Positions 48,437 through 57,393 of a stretch of DNA of 64,000 bases are shown one piece after another. The notes beneath the pieces are model-generated. The model ran no database searches and had not been told where the DNA came from. It saw only the letters and a list, made by a program, of their open reading frames with translations. Position numbers and translations under genes: made by a program. Origin of the DNA: Bog-756 sp963699085 (GTDB taxonomy: Bacteria; Actinomycetota; Acidimicrobiia; Acidimicrobiales; RAAP-2). Each line of letters starts with the position of its first letter. The first letter of the stretch is position 1. Where the stretch lies: positions 248,001 through 312,000 of the forward strand of contig CAVOTH010000005.1 of the NCBI GenBank assembly GCA_963699085.1. Direction: 5' to 3'.

Positions 48437-48931
48437 TCAGAGGCCGCCCTCTGGCCGCCCCTCGTCCGGAAGCTGCTCAGCCAGGACCTCGACCATCAGG
48501 TACTGCAACTCCCCCAGGAACAGGAACAGTCCGTACTCGGCGGCCAGTGGGTCTTCAGGATCGGGGGCCTCCATGTCCTCGTGCACGTCGAGTCGGGTGC
48601 CCAGCACGAGGCGCAACGTCCCGATGGCATCGAGCCATGAGTTGAACTCCTCCTCGCTGAGCGTGTCGGCCTGGGCCGTGGCCACCAGAGCTTCCAGCGC
48701 CTGGGTGTGGTGATTGACCAGAGCCGTGTCGACCAGGTCCCGGTACTCCTGCTCGGCTCCGGCGAGCTCCACCGCCGGGTAGGCCGGGGGGAACAGGCGG
48801 CGAACCATCGGGTCCCGGGCTGCGATCGCCTCAGGTAGTTGTCGGGCCAGGTCGGCGAGCACCACTCTGGCGTTCGGATCGAGGCGGATGACGTAGCGGC
48901 CGTCTCGTCGCCGTCGTATCGGCGAACTCAT
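48437..48931 (-). CDS. DUF2017 family protein
   Basis: A 164-residue helical protein. It begins PIRRRRDGRYVIRLDPNARVVLADLARQL, with RRLFPPAYPAVELAGAEQEYRDLV and a conserved end (LRLVLGTRLDV, AAEYGLFLFLGELQYLMVEVL). DUF2017 proteins are encoded next to clpS in most actinobacteria and are of unknown function; a role with the Clp degradation system is inferred from that link. It lies 47 bp after clpS on the same strand, separated by a tandem repeat. Confidence 0.9.
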   Translation of the reverse strand: MSSPIRRRRDGRYVIRLDPNARVVLADLARQLPEAIAARDPMVRRLFPPAYPAVELAGAEQEYRDLVDTALVNHHTQALEALVATAQADTLSEEEFNSWLDAIGTLRLVLGTRLDVHEDMEAPDPEDPLAAEYGLFLFLGELQYLMVEVLAEQLPDEGRPEGGL

Positions 48932-48935
48932 GAGG

Positions 48936-48997
48936 ACTGCCCCATCACATCGACTGCCCCATCACATCGACTGCTCCATCACATCGACTGCTCCATG
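48936..48997. repeat. 17-bp tandem repeat spanning the clpS end and the gap to DUF2017
   Basis: ACTGC(C/T)CCATCACATCG occurs three times in a row from 48936, with a partial fourth copy from 48987. The array covers the last codons of clpS and the 47-bp gap to the next gene. Units differ by one C/T change. It is too short for a CRISPR array. Confidence 0.85.
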
Positions 48998-49377
48998 GTG
49001 GCCCACAACCCGTGCTCGTGAAGACGGAAGACGTCGAGCTCGGCCCGCTCACGGGTACCCGAGGAGACCACGGCGCGACCCTTGTGGTGCACGTCCAGCA
49101 TCAAGGCGGTGGCTTTGTCCTTGGAGTAGCCGAACAGCTTCTGGAGCACGAAGGTGACGTAGGACATGAGGTTGATCGGGTCGTTCCACACGATGACCAA
49201 CCACGGCCTGTCGGTGGCGGCGTCCTCCCCGAGGATTGTCTCGAGATCGGCGAGGGGAACCGTCTCGGGTGGGACCACGCCGACGGCCGGTGGGTCCACG
49301 CCCCGGGATCGGGAGCCACCGCCATACCGATCCCAATCGCGGGACCGGCGGAGACGCCGCCGCGGTCCTGCCCTCAT
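48979..49377 (-). CDS. clpS: ClpS adaptor of the Clp protease
   Basis: Delivers N-degron proteins to ClpAP/ClpCP. The core WLVIVWNDPINLMSYVTFVLQKLFGYSKDKATALMLDVHHKGRAVVSSGTRERAELD is conserved, with the substrate pocket residues around Asn-Asp and the Met-Leu-x2-His helix. The C-terminus reads HEHGLWATMEQSM, where the last residues are made by the tandem repeat. ATG 49377 overlaps the repaired ctaA stop by 4 bp; a GTG at 49278 would give a form closer to the usual 100 residues. Confidence 0.93.
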   Translation of the reverse strand: MRAGPRRRLRRSRDWDRYGGGSRSRGVDPPAVGVVPPETVPLADLETILGEDAATDRPWLVIVWNDPINLMSYVTFVLQKLFGYSKDKATALMLDVHHKGRAVVSSGTRERAELDVFRLHEHGLWATMEQSM

Positions 49378-50352
49378 GCGGGCTCACGGACCGGGGAGGG
49401 TGCGGCGGAGTCCGGCCGGGCAGGTGCCGAGATCCCCGACCCGTCACCGGCCCCGGCATCGTCGATGACCTGCTCGGGCGAGTGATCGGACAATCCGAAG
49501 TGGAACCAGAGTGCGGTCGATCCACACGACGGTGGCTCCGATCACGTGGACCCATACCAGTGCCGCCGGCAGTCGGGTCAGGTACTGCGTGTACCCGATG
49601 ACCCCCTGGACGGCCATGGCCCCGATCAGGATCCGGCCGGACTCCTGCACCCGGGCGGGGGCGTCGGACCGCCAGAGTGTCCACAGGATCACCAGGAGCA
49701 CGATGGCGGTGACCCATACCGTCTCCGCATGGATACGGGACATGTCGGCGAGGTCGATATCGACCCGCTTGGCCCCCTTCCCGCCGGCGTGGGGGCCGGC
49801 CCCGGTGGTGGCGGTGCCGGCGATCAGGGCCAGGGTGAGCAGGACCAGGTAGGCCCGGGTGAGCCTCAGCACCCGGCCCGAGACGACGACGACTCCCCGG
49901 CCCGGCGCGTGGTCGGCCCGCAGGCAGAGCTCGACGCTCACCGTGAGCAGGGCGATGCCCACCATGAAGTGGGTCATGACCACATAGGCGTTGAGCTTCG
50001 AATAGACGACGAAGGCCCCGAGGACCGACTCGCCCAGGATTCCGAGGATCAGTCCTCCGGACAACCAGCGCAGGTCACGGCGGGCCGGACGCCGGGCGAA
50101 CGAGGCGATGTAGGTGACCGCACAGGTCACCACCAGGGCGAATACCACCACCCGGTTGCCGAATTCGATGACCGGGTGGAGGGAGGCGGCCGGCGTCAGC
50201 CGACTGTGGGTGCAGGTGGGCCAGTCGGGACAGCCGAGGCCGGAGTCGGACAGGCGGACAGCTGCGCCGGTGGCCACATTGAGCACGATCGTCGCCGCGG
50301 AGATCCGACAGAGGAGGAGAAATCCACGAGGGCTGATGCGAAAGGACGGCAC
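49374..50352 (-). CDS. ctaA: haem A synthase CtaA, one frameshift
   Basis: Oxidises haem O to haem A for cytochrome oxidase. A polytopic protein with the haem-ligand helices: ATGAAVRLSDSGLGCPDWPTC, LHPVIEFGNRVV, THFMVGIALL, MSRIHAETVWV and VHVIGATVVW. After ATVVWI near 49520 one extra base puts the C-terminus out of frame; the other frame reads ALWFHFGLSDHSPEQV and stops at 49374, overlapping the clpS ATG (ATGA). Repair gives 325 residues. Without it the protein would end at 49444 with an unrelated tail. It diverges from ctaB, 110 bp away. Confidence 0.93.
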
Positions 50353-50462
50353 GGTCCTCAGATGGTATCGGCCGGCTGCGGCTACAGCCTGCCCGGGCCG
50401 ACCGATCCGGGCCCCCGTCGCAGACGGGAAGGCTGCCTGGGTAACGGGTAGAGTTCACAGCG

Positions 50463-51368
50463 ATGTCGATACCTTCGGTGGCGTTACCCAGCCGGCTGTC
50501 CCTGGCTTCGCGCGTCGGCGCCTACGTGGCACTCACCAAGCCGCGCATCATCGAACTGCTGCTCATCACCACCCTGCCGACCATGATCCTGGCCAAGGGT
50601 GGGCTGCCCGACGTGTGGCTCATGATCGCCACCCTGCTCGGTGGGTCCTTGGCTGCCGGTGGCGCCAACGCCATCAACATGTATGTCGACCGGGATATCG
50701 ACAAACTGATGCACCGCACCCAGAAGCGGCCACTGGTCACCGGTGTGATCGCCCCCCAGAACGCCCTGATATTCGCCGTCACCCTCGAGGTGGTGGCGTT
50801 CGTCGAGCTGTGGGCGTGGGTGAACCTGCTCTCGGCCGTGCTCGCCGTGTCGGCGACGCTGTTCTACGTATTCGTCTACACGCTGTGGCTGAAGCGGACC
50901 AGCAAGCAGAACATCGTGATCGGCGGCGCCGCCGGCGCCATGCCGGTGCTGGTCGGGTGGGCGGCGGTCACCGACTCGCTGGCCTGGGCGCCGATCATCC
51001 TGTTCGCCGTCATCTTCACGTGGACCCCGCCCCACTTCTGGGCCCTGGCATTCAAGTACAAGGACGACTACGAGGCGGCCAACGTGCCGATGATGCCGGT
51101 GGTGGCCAGTTTCCGGCGGACCGCTATGGAGATCCTGGCCTACACCATCGTCATGGTGGGCTTCACCTTCCTCCTCGCCCCCGTCGCCCACCTCGGTCTC
51201 CTCTACCTGGTGGCGGCCGGCCTCCTCGGTGCCGGATTCATCGCCATGGCCATCCGACTGTGGGTGAGGGCGACGCCCAAGGCATCCATGCAGCTGTTCA
51301 GCTACTCGATCACGTACCTGACCCTGTTGTTCGTGGCGATGGCGGTCGACGTCTTCGTCACCCATTGA
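50463..51368 (+). CDS. ctaB: protohaem IX farnesyltransferase
   Basis: Makes haem O from haem B and farnesyl diphosphate. A 301-residue UbiA-type membrane enzyme with TKPRIIELLLITTLPTM, the prenyl-diphosphate site NAINMYVDRDIDKLMHRTQKRPL, and the second Asp-rich region FTWTPPHFWALAFKYKDDY. It has about nine helices. With ctaA opposite, it supplies haem A/O to the terminal oxidase, whose genes are not in the window. The following thioredoxin gene starts right at its end. Confidence 0.97.
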   Translation: MSIPSVALPSRLSLASRVGAYVALTKPRIIELLLITTLPTMILAKGGLPDVWLMIATLLGGSLAAGGANAINMYVDRDIDKLMHRTQKRPLVTGVIAPQNALIFAVTLEVVAFVELWAWVNLLSAVLAVSATLFYVFVYTLWLKRTSKQNIVIGGAAGAMPVLVGWAAVTDSLAWAPIILFAVIFTWTPPHFWALAFKYKDDYEAANVPMMPVVASFRRTAMEILAYTIVMVGFTFLLAPVAHLGLLYLVAAGLLGAGFIAMAIRLWVRATPKASMQLFSYSITYLTLLFVAMAVDVFVTH

Positions 51369-51370
51369 CC

Positions 51371-52018
51371 GTGCCGCCGGAGCCGACTCCTGAGGAATGG
51401 GATGTTGAGGTCCCCGGGGAGACCGGCCACTCTGCGCACGCCGGCCCGCGGCTGAGACGGGAGAACCGATTGCGGAGGATCCTGATCAGTGGGGTCCTGG
51501 CCGGGATCCTCGCCGTGGCACTGTTCGTCGGCCTGGGCACGACCTCGAGCACCGGGTCCGGCACCGGAGGTGTGGTCCCCATCGGATCGGTGGCACCGAA
51601 CTTCGTGTTGGCGTCGGTGGTCGGCGGTCCGCCGGTCGAACTCGACGCGCTCGGAGTGAAGCGCCATCACCCCGTTGTCCTCAACTTCTTCGCGTCGTGG
51701 TGCATACCGTGCCAGAAAGAGACCCCCTTGTTGGCTGCGACGGCACGGGCGGAGCAGGCCAAGGGATCGGTGGTCCAGTTCATCGGCGTGGACGGGGAAC
51801 TGCCCTCCAACGCCATCCCGTTCATCCACAACTCGGGCATCACCTATCCGGTGGGCCAGGACTCGAGTCTGCAGGTCACCTCCAGCGTCTACGGGATCGA
51901 CGGCGATCCCCAGACCTTCTTCATCAACGAGTCCGGGGTCGTGGTCGGGCACCATCTCGGCGCTCTGGACAAGGCCCAACTCGACAGCTGGATCCACCGG
52001 CTCGCGGGCGGGGACTGA
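51371..52018 (+). CDS. TlpA/ResA-like membrane-anchored thioredoxin
   Basis: A 215-residue protein from GTG 51371: a charged N-terminus, one membrane anchor (ILISGVLAGILAVALFVGLG), then a thioredoxin fold with GSVAPNFVLASVVGG, the active site FFASWCIPCQKETPLL, FIGVDGEL and the cis-Pro segment YGIDGDPQTFFIN. This is a ResA/TlpA/DsbE type, which reduces apocytochrome or other exported thiols. Just behind ctaB, it may help cytochrome oxidase maturation. GTG 51371 is two bases after the ctaB stop; other starts are possible. Confidence 0.88.
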   Translation: MPPEPTPEEWDVEVPGETGHSAHAGPRLRRENRLRRILISGVLAGILAVALFVGLGTTSSTGSGTGGVVPIGSVAPNFVLASVVGGPPVELDALGVKRHHPVVLNFFASWCIPCQKETPLLAATARAEQAKGSVVQFIGVDGELPSNAIPFIHNSGITYPVGQDSSLQVTSSVYGIDGDPQTFFINESGVVVGHHLGALDKAQLDSWIHRLAGGD

Positions 52019-52046
52019 AGCCCGACTCGCCGGCCACGACGGTGGC

Positions 52047-52787
52047 CTATTCCCAGTGGAATGTGAGTCCGGCTACGACCGGGGCGCCCACGGCCCACAC
52101 CGTCAGGACCAGCCAGTCACGGGCGGTAACCGGGGCGCCGTGTCCGAGGGAGCCGTGCAGGGCCTGGGACAGTGCCGCAGCCGGGAGCAACCTCGAAAGG
52201 TCGGCCAGCCAATTGGGCAGCTTGGACAGAGGGATCAGCATCCCGCCCAGCAGGAGCAGAACCACGAAGAGCGAGTTGACCACGGCGAGGTTCACCAGAG
52301 GCTTGAGGTTGCCGGCCAACGCCAGTCCGATGCCACCGAAGGCGACCGTGCCCAGCACCATGGCGAGCAACGCCTCACCGACCAGGGCCCCGGCCCCGCC
52401 CCTGCCTCCGGGATTCCAGCCCATCAGGTAGCCGACCCCGATCAGAACGGCAGCCTGGAGGAGCTCGACCCCCAGCACGGCCACGATCTTGGCGGCCAGC
52501 AGTCGGGGTCGTCCCAAAGGGGTCGAGCCCAGGCGTTTGAGTACGCCGTAGCCACGCTCGAACCCGGTGCCGATCGACAGGGCGGTCATCGACGTCGACA
52601 TGACGGCCAGGGCCAGGATGCCGGGGACGAGGAAGTCCACCGGATGTTTGGTGCCGGTGGGCAGCACGTGTACCGAGCTGAAGAACAACAGGAAGATCAC
52701 CGGGATCCCGAGTGTCAGGAACAAGGTCTCCCCGTTGGTGAACATCATGGTCACCTCGGCCCGCAACTGAGCGGAGAGCGGCCGCAT
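52047..52787 (-). CDS. ABC-2 type exporter permease
   Basis: A 246-residue membrane protein with about six helices. An N-terminal RPLSAQLRAEVTMMFTNGETLFLTLGIP is followed by VPGILALAVMSTSMTALSIGTGFERGYGVLKRLGSTPLGR, the coupling segment typical of ABC-2 permeases, and LVNSLFVV-type helices. Its start shares one base with the stop of the ATPase gene, so the two form one exporter. The substrate is unknown; in mycobacteria a related ABC pair sits beside ctaA/ctaB. Confidence 0.93.
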   Translation of the reverse strand: MRPLSAQLRAEVTMMFTNGETLFLTLGIPVIFLLFFSSVHVLPTGTKHPVDFLVPGILALAVMSTSMTALSIGTGFERGYGVLKRLGSTPLGRPRLLAAKIVAVLGVELLQAAVLIGVGYLMGWNPGGRGGAGALVGEALLAMVLGTVAFGGIGLALAGNLKPLVNLAVVNSLFVVLLLLGGMLIPLSKLPNWLADLSRLLPAAALSQALHGSLGHGAPVTARDWLVLTVWAVGAPVVAGLTFHWE

Positions 52788-53824
52788 CAGCGCCGCCCGC
52801 GGCGGTTGCTCCGGCGTCGACCGTCCGGTGCCCCGTCTTCGGGTGCCGGCTCATCGGTGGCCCGGGCTCCCGTGATCGACAGGTAGGCCTCCTCGAGGGA
52901 CTGTCCCGTCCGCAGGTCGACCAGTGACAGGCCGCGCCCGGCCAACCAGGCGGCCAACGCCGCCACCACGGCCGGGGTCTCGCTGCCCGCCGGCGGACCC
53001 AGGCGGTAGGCGCCGGGATGCTCTTCCTCGACGAGCGCCCCCGCGCCGATGGCCGCGGCCAGTGCCGCGGTGTCGATTCCCGGGTCGGTGGAGAAGCGGA
53101 TCGACCCGTCGGCGCTCCCCGCGGCCAGTTCGGCCGGCGTCCCTTCGGCCAGCAGGCGTCCCCGGTCCATGATGACCACCCGGTCGGCCACCCGCTCGGC
53201 CTCGGCCAGCTCATGGGTGGTAAGGAGGACGCACAGGCCCCTGTCGCGCTGGGCGGCGATGAGCTCGCGGACCACGATCCGGCCTTCGGGGTCGACTCCG
53301 GCGGTGGGTTCGTCCAGGAAGAGCACCTCGGGCCGGCCCACCAGGGCCAGAGCCAACGAGAGGCGCTGCTGCTCACCCCCGGAGAGTCGACGCCACGGGG
53401 TGCGCCGAGCGGAGCCCAGCCCGACCTGGTCGAGCAGCGCGTCAGGGTCGTCGGGGTCGTCGTAGTACGCGGCGAACAGGTGGAGGACCTGGGCCGGACC
53501 GAGCATCGGGTAGACGCCCCCTTTCTGGAGCATCACCCCGATTCGGGGCACCAGGGCGGCATGGTTTCGAGCGGGATCGAGGCCGAGTACCCGAACCGTG
53601 CCGGCCGCTATCGACCGGTAGCCCTCGAGGGCTTCGACCGTGCTCGTCTTGCCGGCCCCGTTGGGCCCGAGGAGCGCCACCACCTCGCCGCGGTGGGCGG
53701 CGAATGACAAGTGGTCTACCGCAAGGGTGTCGCCGTAGCGGATGACGATCCCGTCGCACTCGACAGCGGGGACCGGCTCTCCTGGCGCGGCGCGGTGGAC
53801 GGAAGGTGTGTCGGCGTGGTCCAC
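52787..53824 (-). CDS. ABC transporter ATP-binding protein
   Basis: A 345-residue ATPase. Walker A LLGPNGAGKTSTVEALEG, Q-loop IGVMLQKGGVYPMLG, signature RLSGGEQQRLSLALAL, Walker B VLFLDEPTAGVDPEG and switch His LTTHELAEAE. The C-terminal part resembles the DUF4162-type regulatory tail of drug and lipid exporters. A basic end (RRRSNRRGRR) follows. ATG 53824 leaves only 27 bp to the divergent serS start; an internal GTG start after the Pro/Ala-rich first 20 residues is possible. Confidence 0.95.
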   Translation of the reverse strand: MDHADTPSVHRAAPGEPVPAVECDGIVIRYGDTLAVDHLSFAAHRGEVVALLGPNGAGKTSTVEALEGYRSIAAGTVRVLGLDPARNHAALVPRIGVMLQKGGVYPMLGPAQVLHLFAAYYDDPDDPDALLDQVGLGSARRTPWRRLSGGEQQRLSLALALVGRPEVLFLDEPTAGVDPEGRIVVRELIAAQRDRGLCVLLTTHELAEAERVADRVVIMDRGRLLAEGTPAELAAGSADGSIRFSTDPGIDTAALAAAIGAGALVEEEHPGAYRLGPPAGSETPAVVAALAAWLAGRGLSLVDLRTGQSLEEAYLSITGARATDEPAPEDGAPDGRRRSNRRGRR

Positions 53825-53851
53825 GGGTCGTCACGCTACCGTTGTGCCGAC

Positions 53852-55141
53852 ATGATCGACATCCGACTGATCCGAGACGACATCGACGCGGTCAAGGCCG
53901 CCCTGGCCCGCAGGGGGGTCGACCCCGTCGATGTCGAACGACTGGCCACTCTCGACCTGGCCGCTCGAGCGGCCATCGGTGCGCGTGACGAGGTGCGGGG
54001 CAGCGTCAAGTCACTGTCCAAGCAGGTGGGTGAGGCCCGTCGCGCCGGCGACACCGCGGCAGCCGAGCGACTGGCCGACGAGAGCAGGGCGGCAGGGGAC
54101 CGGGAGCGCGAGCTCAACACCATCGCCGAGTCCGCCCAGGATGAGGTCCGCCAGGCCTTGCTCTACCTGCCCAACCTCCCGAGCCCTGATGCGCCCGACG
54201 GCACCGGCGAAGCCGACAACGTGGTGGTGCGGACATGGCCCGAAACGGAACCGACCTACACCGGAGCCCAACGTGTGCCCCACTGGGAGATCGGCACTGA
54301 CCTCGGCCTGCTCGACATGGAGCGCGGGGCCAAACTCTCCGGCTCGATGTTCCCGCTCTATCGGGGTTTCGGAGCCCGCTTGCTCCGGGCCCTGAGCTCG
54401 TTCGCCCTCGACAGCCACTCCGACGAATTCGAGGAGGTTCGGCCGCCCACCCTGGTGCTGACCGCGACAATGGTCTCGACCGGTCATCTGCCGAAGTTCG
54501 AGGAGGAGGCGTATCACCTCGAGCGGGACGATCTGTGGGCGATCCCGACAGCAGAGGTTCCGCTGACCTCGATGTGGCGGGGCGACGTGTTGGAGGAGTC
54601 CGACCTACCACTCAAACTCACCGCCGGCACCTCCTGCTACCGCCGGGAGGCGGGAGCGGCAGGACGTGACACCCGGGGCCTCCTGCGGGTCCATGAGTTC
54701 GAGAAGGTCGAACTGTTCGCTTATGCCACACCCGAGCAGGCTCCCGACCTACTGGCGTCGATGGTGGCCCGGGCCGAGGCGCTGTTGCAACAGCTCGGCC
54801 TCCGGTACCGGGTGCTCGACCTCTGCACCGCCGATATCGGCAACTCGGCAGCCCGGACGTTCGACCTCGAGGTCTACTCACCCGGCGTCGACCAGTGGCT
54901 CGAGGTCTCCTCGGTCAGTTGGTGCACCGACTACCAGGCCCGCCGGGCCAACATCCGGTACCGACCCACCGGTGGTGGCGGACCGGTCTTCGTGCACACG
55001 CTCAACGGTTCAGCTCTGGCCTGGGCCAGGATCTGGGCGGCCATCGTAGAGACCGGTCGGAGGGCTGACGGGTCGGTGGTCCTGCCCGAAGTGCTGGCCC
55101 CCTACCTGCGGGGCGAGACCGTCATTCCGGCCGCCGACTGA
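53852..55141 (+). CDS. serS: seryl-tRNA synthetase
   Basis: Charges tRNA-Ser. MIDIRLIRDDIDAVKAALARRG starts the antiparallel coiled-coil arm (about residues 25-105). The catalytic core has AIPTAEVPLTSMWR, TSCYRREAGAAGRDTRGLLRVHEFEKVELF (motif 2), DIGNSAARTFDLEVYSP and VHTLNGSALAWARIW (motif 3). 429 residues. ATG 53852 starts the conserved arm; the open frame upstream lies in the divergent ATPase gene. Confidence 0.98.
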   Translation: MIDIRLIRDDIDAVKAALARRGVDPVDVERLATLDLAARAAIGARDEVRGSVKSLSKQVGEARRAGDTAAAERLADESRAAGDRERELNTIAESAQDEVRQALLYLPNLPSPDAPDGTGEADNVVVRTWPETEPTYTGAQRVPHWEIGTDLGLLDMERGAKLSGSMFPLYRGFGARLLRALSSFALDSHSDEFEEVRPPTLVLTATMVSTGHLPKFEEEAYHLERDDLWAIPTAEVPLTSMWRGDVLEESDLPLKLTAGTSCYRREAGAAGRDTRGLLRVHEFEKVELFAYATPEQAPDLLASMVARAEALLQQLGLRYRVLDLCTADIGNSAARTFDLEVYSPGVDQWLEVSSVSWCTDYQARRANIRYRPTGGGGPVFVHTLNGSALAWARIWAAIVETGRRADGSVVLPEVLAPYLRGETVIPAAD

Positions 55142-55159
55142 ACGACGGGGTCTGACTCC

Positions 55160-55981
55160 TCAGTCGCGCTTGGCGTCGAAGCGGTACCCGACACCACGGA
55201 TGGTGGTGATCAATTTTGGGGAGGACGGGTCCTCCTCGATGTGGGTTCGAAGCCGCTTGATGTGGACGTCCAACGTCTTGGTATCGCCGAAGTAGTCGGA
55301 CCCCCAGATGCGATCGATCAGGACGTCGCGTGTCAGCAACCGGCCGGCGTTCTCCATCAACAGCGACAGGAGTTCGAACTCCTTGCGGCGGAGGTGGACC
55401 TCGTCCCCCCGGATGAAGACCAGGTGACGGTCGACGTCGACCTGGATACCGCCGGCCTCGAGCACCGAGCCGGCTTCGGGACGTCGCTCGCTCGGGCGGC
55501 GCCGAGCGACAACCTCTCCGTTGGCGGTGGCATCCACCGTGCCGTCCGGCTCGGTGCCTTCCCCGTCACCGTCCGCCGGGGTGCGTCGAAGGACGGCGCG
55601 CATCCGTGCCACCAGCTCCCGTAGCCGATAGGGCTTGGTCACGTAGTCGTCGGCCCCGACCTCGAGCCCGACCACGGTGTCTATCTCGGTGCCCTTGGCT
55701 GTCACCATGATGATCGGCACACTGGAGTGGGCCCGGATCGAACGGCACACGTCGATGCCGGACAGCCGGGGCAGCATGACATCGAGCAGCACCAGATCAG
55801 GCTCGACTTCGGCGAACAGTCGTAACGCCTCGGTACCGTCGGTCGCCACGGTGACGTCGAACCCCTCTCGGGCCAGACCGATCACCAGCGCATCGATGAA
55901 CGACTCGTCGTCCTCGGCCAGCAGCACCCGGATCTGGGTCGGGACCTCGACCGGCGCCTTGTTGCTCTCGCCCTTGCTCAC
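55160..55981 (-). CDS. RegX3/PhoB-type response regulator
   Basis: The receiver domain has LLAEDDESFIDAL, the phosphoacceptor in PDLVLLDVMLPRLSG, and VGADDYVTKPYRLRELVARM. A long linker (about 45 residues, charged and rich in Gly/Asp/Arg) leads to a winged helix: LRRKEFELLSLLMENAGRLLTRDVLIDRIWG and DTKTLDVHIKRLRTHIEEDP, ending IRGVGYRFDAKRD. 273 residues from GTG 55981. Its kinase gene lies 55 bp upstream. The pair resembles SenX3-RegX3/PhoR-PhoB, which answer to phosphate, but no phoU or pst genes are seen nearby. Confidence 0.94.
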   Translation of the reverse strand: MSKGESNKAPVEVPTQIRVLLAEDDESFIDALVIGLAREGFDVTVATDGTEALRLFAEVEPDLVLLDVMLPRLSGIDVCRSIRAHSSVPIIMVTAKGTEIDTVVGLEVGADDYVTKPYRLRELVARMRAVLRRTPADGDGEGTEPDGTVDATANGEVVARRRPSERRPEAGSVLEAGGIQVDVDRHLVFIRGDEVHLRRKEFELLSLLMENAGRLLTRDVLIDRIWGSDYFGDTKTLDVHIKRLRTHIEEDPSSPKLITTIRGVGYRFDAKRD

Positions 55982-56036
55982 GCCGTCACTCTTACCCACT
56001 ATCGGAGCAACGGCCACTCGTGCCGGCTCGTCGTCG

Positions 56037-57275
56037 TCACGCGGTGTACTCGGGCGGGTTGGGGAGGACGAGGGTGAAGGTGGAGCCCACCCCTTCCCGG
56101 GAGTCGACCTCCACCCGGCCCTGGTGGTTGCTGGCCACGTGGCGGACGATGGACAGACCGAGGCCGGTGCCACCGGTTGAGCGGCTGCGACCGTGGTCGA
56201 CCCGATAGAACCGCTCGAAGATGCGCTCGAGGTCGCGGGTGGGGATCCCCACGCCGGTGTCGGACACCGAGAGCCGGATCTCACCGTCGGCCTGATTGCC
56301 GGACACCTTGACGACGGCATCCTCATAGGAGAACGTCACGGCGTTCTCGAGCAGGCTGTGCATGGCCGAGACGAGCTGGCGACGGTCGCCGACCACATGG
56401 ACCGGCGGGTCGGGCTCGTCCAGCTCGATGATGATCCTGCGCTGCTCGGCCGCACTACGCACCCGCTCGACCGCCTCGGCCATCACCAGGTTGATGTAGA
56501 TCGGTTCGCGGGGCGGGGTCTCCTCGGACTCGATGCGGCTGAGGTCGAGGAGGTCGTCGATGATCCGGCTGACCCGGAAGGCCTCGGCATGGATGCGCGA
56601 GGCGAGCCGCTGGGCGACCTCGGGGTCGGGTTCGACGGTGAGGGTCTCGGCCAGAAGGCCCAGGGCGCCGATCGGGGTCTTCAACTCGTGGCTCACATTG
56701 GCCACGAAGTCGCGACGGATCTCCTCGAGCCGGCGCCGCTCGGACACGTCTTCGATGATGGCGATGACGCCGAGGGGGCGGCGACCGTCGTCGATCAGCC
56801 GGGTGCGCACGGCCAGGGTCTGGCGGGGCGGGCCGTAGAGGTCCAGTGTCCGCTCGGCCGAGCCCTCCTGCCAGGCGTTCTCGAGCAGCTCGGTGACCGC
56901 CTGGGCGGCCAGGGCGTCACCGTGCCGGTTGTTCATAAGGGCCACGGCCCGGGCGTTGCGGAAGGCAACCTCGCCGTTTTCGTCGCAGACGATCACGCCC
57001 TGGGTGAGCGTGTCGAGAGCCCGGCGAAGGCGGATGGCGTCCGAACTGGCCTCGGTCACCGCTTCGGCGGCGTCGCCGGCCACCTTTTCGAGGTGGCTGA
57101 GGACCGGTTCCATGCCGGCGTCGTCGGGCGCCACCACTCCCAGGCGGTTGGACAGGGCCGTCAGCCGTTGTTGCAGGCTGCGGCGCCCCGCACGGCGCCC
57201 GACCTGGTTGGCGATGATGACAGCGATCACGGCCACCACCCCCAGGACGATGTACCCGATCACGTAGGCCTTCAC
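56037..57275 (-). CDS. SenX3/PhoR-like sensor histidine kinase with PAS domain
   Basis: A 412-residue kinase. One N-terminal membrane helix (YVIGYIVLGVVAVIAVIIANQVG), a PAS domain (LDTLTQGVIVCDENGEVAFRNARAV to VIAIIEDVSERRR), the H-box RRDFVANVSHELKTPIGALGLLAE, the N-box HSLLENAVTFS, and G-boxes DTGVGIP and GGTGLGLSIVRHVA. With a single anchor and no outside loop it probably senses inside the cell or through a partner, as SenX3 does. GTG 57275 starts the membrane helix. It diverges from the secretion module across an AT-rich gap. Confidence 0.94.
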   Translation of the reverse strand: MKAYVIGYIVLGVVAVIAVIIANQVGRRAGRRSLQQRLTALSNRLGVVAPDDAGMEPVLSHLEKVAGDAAEAVTEASSDAIRLRRALDTLTQGVIVCDENGEVAFRNARAVALMNNRHGDALAAQAVTELLENAWQEGSAERTLDLYGPPRQTLAVRTRLIDDGRRPLGVIAIIEDVSERRRLEEIRRDFVANVSHELKTPIGALGLLAETLTVEPDPEVAQRLASRIHAEAFRVSRIIDDLLDLSRIESEETPPREPIYINLVMAEAVERVRSAAEQRRIIIELDEPDPPVHVVGDRRQLVSAMHSLLENAVTFSYEDAVVKVSGNQADGEIRLSVSDTGVGIPTRDLERIFERFYRVDHGRSRSTGGTGLGLSIVRHVASNHQGRVEVDSREGVGSTFTLVLPNPPEYTA

Positions 57276-57330
57276 GGTTCCAGTGTGGCAGGCCGTGGCC
57301 TGTGCGGTGACCAGCCTCGCTTGTCGACAT

Positions 57331-57361
57331 GGAACAACATGAAAAATAGTGAAACAACTTG
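57331..57361 (+). repeat. two 11-bp direct repeats in the AT-rich leader of the secretion module
   Basis: GGAACAACATG (57331-57341) and GAAACAACTTG (57351-57361) agree at 9 of 11 bases and are 20 bp apart, about two helical turns. The region 57325-57390 is far less GC-rich than its surroundings. It lies between the SenX3-like kinase and the first secretion gene, a good place for a regulator and promoter of the module. Confidence 0.5.
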
Positions 57362-57393
57362 TAAGGATAGGAAAGTCCATTTACTGTGGGCCG

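Noticed and set aside
48936..48997. Short direct repeats as CRISPR
   Set aside because: 17-bp units follow each other with no spacers and lie in a coding end.
53711..53851. Longer SerS start
   Set aside because: The extension lies inside the divergent ABC ATPase gene and has no synthetase homology.
53825..53851. T-box or other riboswitch before serS
   Set aside because: Only 27 bp separate the divergent genes, and no T-box-like structure is present.
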